The notes below the pieces were generated by a model. It saw nothing but the letters and a program-made list of their open reading frames with translations, was not told where the DNA came from and searched no databases. The position numbers and the translations under genes were made by a program. DNA of 7,133 nucleotides from Holosporales bacterium (GTDB lineage: Bacteria > Pseudomonadota > Alphaproteobacteria > BNTO01). Location: positions 1-7,133 of the forward strand of contig JAITOG010000055.1 in the NCBI GenBank assembly GCA_031290075.1, in the 5' to 3' direction. The number at the start of each line of letters is the position of its first letter. Within the stretch, counting starts at the first letter, position 1. Below, one piece after another: positions 4,559 through 7,133 of this stretch.

Positions 4559-5908
4559 CTATATCAGCCCTTGGCTCATCATTGCATCAGCAACTTTTTC
4601 AAGACCAGCGATATTAGCTCCAGCTACTAAATTATATCCAAATCCGTATTTTTCCGCTTCAGCAACAGATACCTTATATATATTTTTCATAATATTATTA
4701 AGCTTCGTATCAACTTCTTCTTCAGACCAGTTATATCTCATAGAATTTTGGCTCATTTCCAAAGCAGATGTTGCCACTCCTCCAGCATTAACAGCCTTTG
4801 ATGGTGCAACAACAATGTCTTTTTTTGCCATCAAGAAATCAAAAGCTTCTTTCTGGGTTGGCATGTTTGAAACCTCTATGTAATATTTTGTTCCATTTGC
4901 AACGATCTTTTTAGCATCTTCAAGGGATACTTCATTTTGCGTAGCGCAAGGCATTACAACATCAGCGGGAACTCCCCAGGATTTCTGTCCTTTGAAAAAC
5001 TCGACACCAAATTTTTCAGCATAATCTTGGCAACGATTTCTTCCAGAAGCACGCATTTCAAGCAAATAATTAATCTTTTCTTCTGTAGTTATACCGTTTT
5101 TATCGTAAACAAAACCATCTGGCCCAGAGATTGTAACAACTTTTCCTCCAAGTTCTGCAATTTTTTTGATGGCTCCCCAAGCAACGTTCCCAAACCCCGA
5201 TAATGTAAATGTTTTATCTTTTATATCTTCGCCAAAGTGTTTGAATGCTTCAAGAACATAGTAAATTGCTCCATATCCGGTGGCCTCTGGGCGAATCAAA
5301 CTTCCTCCATAAGAAAGTCCTTTTCCTGTCAAAACACCATTTTCAAAAGCGCCTTTAATTCTTTTGTATTGCCCAAAAAGAAAACCAATTTCCCTTCCTC
5401 CAACACCAATATCTCCAGCAGGAACATCGATATCTGGCCCTATATGACGATATAGCTCTGTCATAAATGCTTGGCAAAAACGCATAATTTCTCCATCGCT
5501 TTTACCATTTGGATCAAAATTGGCGCCGCCTTTTCCTCCGCCAATTGGCATTGAAGTTAAGCTGTTTTTAAAAATTTGCTCAAATCCTAAGAATTTCATA
5601 ATTGATAAATTTACTGAAGGGGCAAATCTTAAACCTCCTTTATATGGGCCGATGGCACTGTTAAATTGAACTCTATATCCCTTATTAACTTGAACCTTTC
5701 CGTGGTCATTTGTCCAAACTACTCTAAAACTAATAGCACGTTCAGGTTCTACCAATCTTTCCAGTAAAGCCATATCTTTATATTGCGGGTTTTGATCAAT
5801 AACTGAGCTAATTGATGAAAAAAACTCTTCAACTGCTTGTATAAATTCTAGTTCATTAGCATTATTTTCAATTACTTTTGAAAGCACATTTTGTAAGTAC
5901 TGATTCAT
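4559..5908 (-). CDS. gdhA: Hexameric glutamate dehydrogenase, probably NAD-specific
   Basis: It interconverts glutamate and 2-oxoglutarate plus ammonia in the cytosol. The 449-aa length is typical of the short hexameric class. The substrate domain includes YKGG (Lys90), the catalytic-region GGGKGG (Lys126) and PAGDIGVGGRE with Asp166. The Rossmann part follows with SGFGNVAWGA (from 237). NMPT and VNAGGVATSALEMSQN lie at the substrate cleft, and it ends ADAMMSQGLI, so it is complete. From memory the closest well-known relative is the NAD enzyme of Clostridium symbiosum, with shared GITTEEKINY, EMRASGR, KYYIEV.NMPT and GYNLVAGANI. Residues equivalent to its coenzyme-selecting Phe238, Pro262 and Asp263 are present (Phe239, Pro263, Asp264), pointing to NAD and a catabolic role. 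An AGAGAGA ribosome site precedes the ATG. It is monocistronic, with the fold-back element beyond its stop. Confidence 0.96.
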   Translation of the reverse strand: MNQYLQNVLSKVIENNANELEFIQAVEEFFSSISSVIDQNPQYKDMALLERLVEPERAISFRVVWTNDHGKVQVNKGYRVQFNSAIGPYKGGLRFAPSVNLSIMKFLGFEQIFKNSLTSMPIGGGKGGANFDPNGKSDGEIMRFCQAFMTELYRHIGPDIDVPAGDIGVGGREIGFLFGQYKRIKGAFENGVLTGKGLSYGGSLIRPEATGYGAIYYVLEAFKHFGEDIKDKTFTLSGFGNVAWGAIKKIAELGGKVVTISGPDGFVYDKNGITTEEKINYLLEMRASGRNRCQDYAEKFGVEFFKGQKSWGVPADVVMPCATQNEVSLEDAKKIVANGTKYYIEVSNMPTQKEAFDFLMAKKDIVVAPSKAVNAGGVATSALEMSQNSMRYNWSEEEVDTKLNNIMKNIYKVSVAEAEKYGFGYNLVAGANIAGLEKVADAMMSQGLI

Positions 5909-5946
5909 TAAAATCTCTCTTAATTTTTAGGAAATAACTGCATTAA

Positions 5947-5974
5947 TGTTTACTAAAAAAAAATATAAAGTCAA
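5947..5974 (-). promoter_or_regulatory. Candidate gdhA promoter
   Basis: On the minus strand TTGACT (5974-5969) and TAAACA (5952-5947) are spaced 16 bases apart, about 38 bases before the gdhA ATG. The spacer is a T-rich run. It is the best match in the upstream region but is not otherwise confirmed. Confidence 0.4.
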
Positions 5975-6000
5975 ATTATATTACATATTTTTCTTAACCA

Positions 6001-6042
6001 TCCACAGGGGCGTAAGGGCGTAAGGGCCCTAACCAACCGGCG
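6001..6042. repeat. Short GC-rich patch with tandem GGGCGTAA units
   Basis: Two exact tandem copies of GGGCGTAA (6008-6015 and 6016-6023) run into the palindrome AGGGCCCT (6023-6030) and then CCGGCGC. The patch is strikingly GC-rich inside very AT-rich intergenic DNA (5909-6180) that otherwise shows only the gdhA promoter and the inverted repeat at 6093-6177. It could be a fragment of a dispersed repeat or a protein-binding site; its function is unknown. Confidence 0.5.
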
Positions 6043-6092
6043 CTTTTAAAATAGAATTTTTCATATCTAATAAACTACAACTCCTCTTTATA

Positions 6093-6177
6093 CCAAAATT
6101 CACATTTAATCAGACAGATCATGTTTGTGAAACTGTTACAAATTATGAGGTTGTGGAAAATATCTGATTAATTTTGG
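6093..6177. repeat. Imperfect inverted repeat downstream of the right ankyrin gene
   Basis: CCAAAATT (6093-6100) and AATCAGA (6108-6114) are the reverse complement of AATTTTGG (6170-6177) and TCTGATT (6163-6169); the right arm lacks the 7 bases that separate the two blocks on the left. It begins 3 bases after the ankyrin stop on the minus strand. It may fold at the transcript end, but there is no T-run to mark an intrinsic terminator. Confidence 0.4.
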
Positions 6178-6180
6178 AAG

Positions 6181-6900
6181 CTATCTTCTGCAGAAGAGAT
6201 CCTCTATCGCGTGGTGCCATCCAAAATCAATATTTTTTGCTCCAGCAGCAAGTAATAATTCAACAATTTTTATATGCTTAAAAGCTGAAATATAAAGTGA
6301 TGCTGCTAGATAATAACCTGTACTCATTTTTATTTTTATTTCATCCATTTTTGCAAACTTTATCAAAACTGCTACATAAAGTGGTGTCCTTCCATATTCA
6401 TCTCTTGCCTCTTTATCTACTCCAGCTTTAATTAATGCTTCAACATCATTAACGCGTCCTTCTCGAATAGCTGCATGAAGTAGAGCAGGCAATGGCGGTG
6501 AAACGCCGTCTGAATTCTCTAGTGATTCTGCTGGATTAGAAGGCGATGAATCCGAGGATTTTACTGCGAATTGGTATATAATAACTGCTATTCCCACTGC
6601 CACTACTGCTCCTCCTATACACCTTCCTAAGTGTTCTTTAAAATATTTTTTGCTCTTTTTCAAAAAATTCTCCAATACTCTTAAATTCACAGTAGAATCC
6701 TCGGATTTATTGCCCTCTAATCCAGCAGAATCATTAGAGAATTCAGACTGCGTTTCACTGCCATTGGGTATAGGTGTAGTAGTTGCTTGGCCTTCCCGTG
6801 TTTCATGTATTGCCCCTGCGCCATGAAATGTTCCGCAAGAAAGATTACTTATCCCCAATAATGAAACAAGTAGCGCCGTAGTTTTATAAAATCCTTTCAT
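6181..6900 (-). CDS. Ankyrin-repeat protein with signal peptide and membrane segment
   Basis: A 239-aa protein. Residues 1-23 form a signal peptide (MKGFYK, core TTALLVSLLGI, SNLSCG) nearly identical to that of the left ankyrin gene. Residues 24-75 are a Ser/Thr/Glu-rich linker. Residues 81-93 are strongly basic (KKSKKYFKEHLGR), then comes a membrane segment at about 94-113 (CIGGAVVAVGIAVIIYQFAV). Weak ankyrin repeats follow: about 138-165 (LLHAAIREGRVNDVEALIKAGVD), 166-198 (DEYGRTPLYVAV, with an odd lysine-rich insert) and 200-225 (IVELLLAAGA). The end FGWHHAIEDLFCRR is short and not a clear repeat. AAAGGA lies 15 bases and AGGA 3 bases before the ATG. It is probably membrane-attached and may meet host proteins; this is inferred from the class. 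The basic stretch before the membrane segment conflicts with a simple exported topology. Function is unknown. Confidence 0.88.
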   Translation of the reverse strand: MKGFYKTTALLVSLLGISNLSCGTFHGAGAIHETREGQATTTPIPNGSETQSEFSNDSAGLEGNKSEDSTVNLRVLENFLKKSKKYFKEHLGRCIGGAVVAVGIAVIIYQFAVKSSDSSPSNPAESLENSDGVSPPLPALLHAAIREGRVNDVEALIKAGVDKEARDEYGRTPLYVAVLIKFAKMDEIKIKMSTGYYLAASLYISAFKHIKIVELLLAAGAKNIDFGWHHAIEDLFCRR

Positions 6901-6926
6901 TTCCTATACTTCCTTTAAAATAATCT

Positions 6927-6956
6927 AACAATAATAATAACAATAATAATAATAAT
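6927..6956. repeat. Trinucleotide tract, ten AAY units
   Basis: The plus strand reads AAC, three AAT, AAC, five AAT. On the minus strand this is an ATT/GTT tract lying between the -35 box and the start codon of the right ankyrin gene and containing the -10 hexamer. The paralogous leader has a few related triplets but no long run here. Slippage would change the promoter or the 5' leader by multiples of three. Confidence 0.85.
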
Positions 6957-6974
6957 GTTTCTTCTACATTTCAA
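6946..6974 (-). promoter_or_regulatory. Sigma70-type promoter of the right ankyrin gene
   Basis: On the minus strand TTGAAA (6974-6969) and TATTAT (6951-6946) are spaced 17 bases apart, about 46 bases before the ATG at 6900. Layout and -35 match the left ankyrin promoter. The -10 is made of the trinucleotide tract itself. Confidence 0.5.
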
Positions 6975-7002
6975 GTTTTATTTTATTTTTTTCAACGTAT
7001 TG

Positions 7003-7133
7003 TATCTATACCCACAGGGCAATTGCTTAGCAATATTTAAAATAAAAACGCATAATAATTAAGAAAGGAAATAAAGTCAGATTTGTTATTAAAAAGTTCA
7101 TCTGGAATATTTGTAACACATTTTAATTTTAGA
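7003..7133. other. Right-edge intergenic sequence, no gene seen
   Basis: AT-rich sequence upstream of the right ankyrin gene. It holds CCCACAGGGC and a small hairpin, ATTGC-TTA-GCAAT (7022-7034). An AAAGGA at 7062-7067 is not followed by a start codon in range. Nothing coding is supported. Confidence 0.5.

Larger units (their letters stand above)
6811..7002 (-). repeat. Duplicated promoter-leader-signal peptide module, copy 2
   Basis: This is the counterpart of 423-617: codons 1-30 of the right ankyrin gene plus its leader and promoter. It differs from copy 1 mainly by a one-codon shift in the signal core and by the trinucleotide tract at 6927-6956 in place of unrelated bases. Beyond GAGA the two proteins share no obvious sequence until their ankyrin repeats. 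Confidence 0.75.

Noticed and set aside
4512..4883. Plus-strand open frame running from the fold-back element into antisense gdhA
   Set aside because: Most of it is the complement of a strongly conserved enzyme and it starts inside a non-coding repeat with no ribosome site of note.
6832..6842. Possible lipobox (NLSC) in the right ankyrin protein
   Set aside because: Asn at -3 does not fit the lipobox consensus, and the paralogous signal peptide has Tyr instead of Cys at the same place.

Overview
This is an AT-rich window with four well-supported genes of recognisable family (a PRPP synthetase homologue, peptidyl-tRNA hydrolase, glutamate dehydrogenase and an XRE-type regulator). It also holds a small lipoprotein and two ankyrin-repeat proteins with signal peptides. 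The base composition, the exported ankyrin proteins, the XRE domain with a QQLQKYESG recognition region and the IS-derived non-coding palindromes together suggest a host-associated, probably intracellular alphaproteobacterium (Holosporales or Rickettsiales-like). That placement is inference from style; there is no rRNA or other marker here.

Layout, left to right. Positions 1-515 (minus) carry the N-terminal part of a secreted ankyrin protein that runs off the left edge. Positions 516-894 are intergenic, holding its promoter and a 131-bp element with perfect 31-bp inverted ends. Positions 895-3087 (minus) form a likely operon, read from right to left: a small lipoprotein, then pth, then a PRPP-synthetase homologue. 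Positions 3088-3484 are a divergent intergenic region with a candidate operator. Positions 3485-4237 (plus) encode an XRE helix-turn-helix fused to an Rcp1-like receiver domain. Positions 4324-4543 are a fold-back element resembling an IS-derived MITE, ending 15 bases from the 3' end of a glutamate dehydrogenase gene (4559-5908, minus). A short GC-rich repeat follows, then a second secreted ankyrin protein (6181-6900, minus) whose promoter, 5' leader and signal peptide are near-copies of those of the first.

The most unusual item is the PRPP-synthetase homologue. It has a convincing Sec signal peptide and a 50-residue Lys-rich linker ahead of an otherwise full-length enzyme, with no possible start that would omit them. 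PRPP synthesis is normally cytosolic and needs ATP, so an exported form suggests either action in a host compartment or a repurposed protein. Second is the ankyrin leader module: near-identical promoter plus signal sequence on two otherwise different proteins, one copy carrying a trinucleotide tract that overlaps its -10 box. Third is the regulator: its domain order (HTH then receiver) is the reverse of classic response regulators, and one conserved acidic residue of the receiver pocket is replaced by Ser.

The genes do not form one pathway. The lipoprotein-pth-prs group looks co-transcribed. The glutamate dehydrogenase is a catabolic NAD-type enzyme by its residues and would feed carbon from glutamate into central metabolism. 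The ankyrin proteins are candidate host-interaction proteins.
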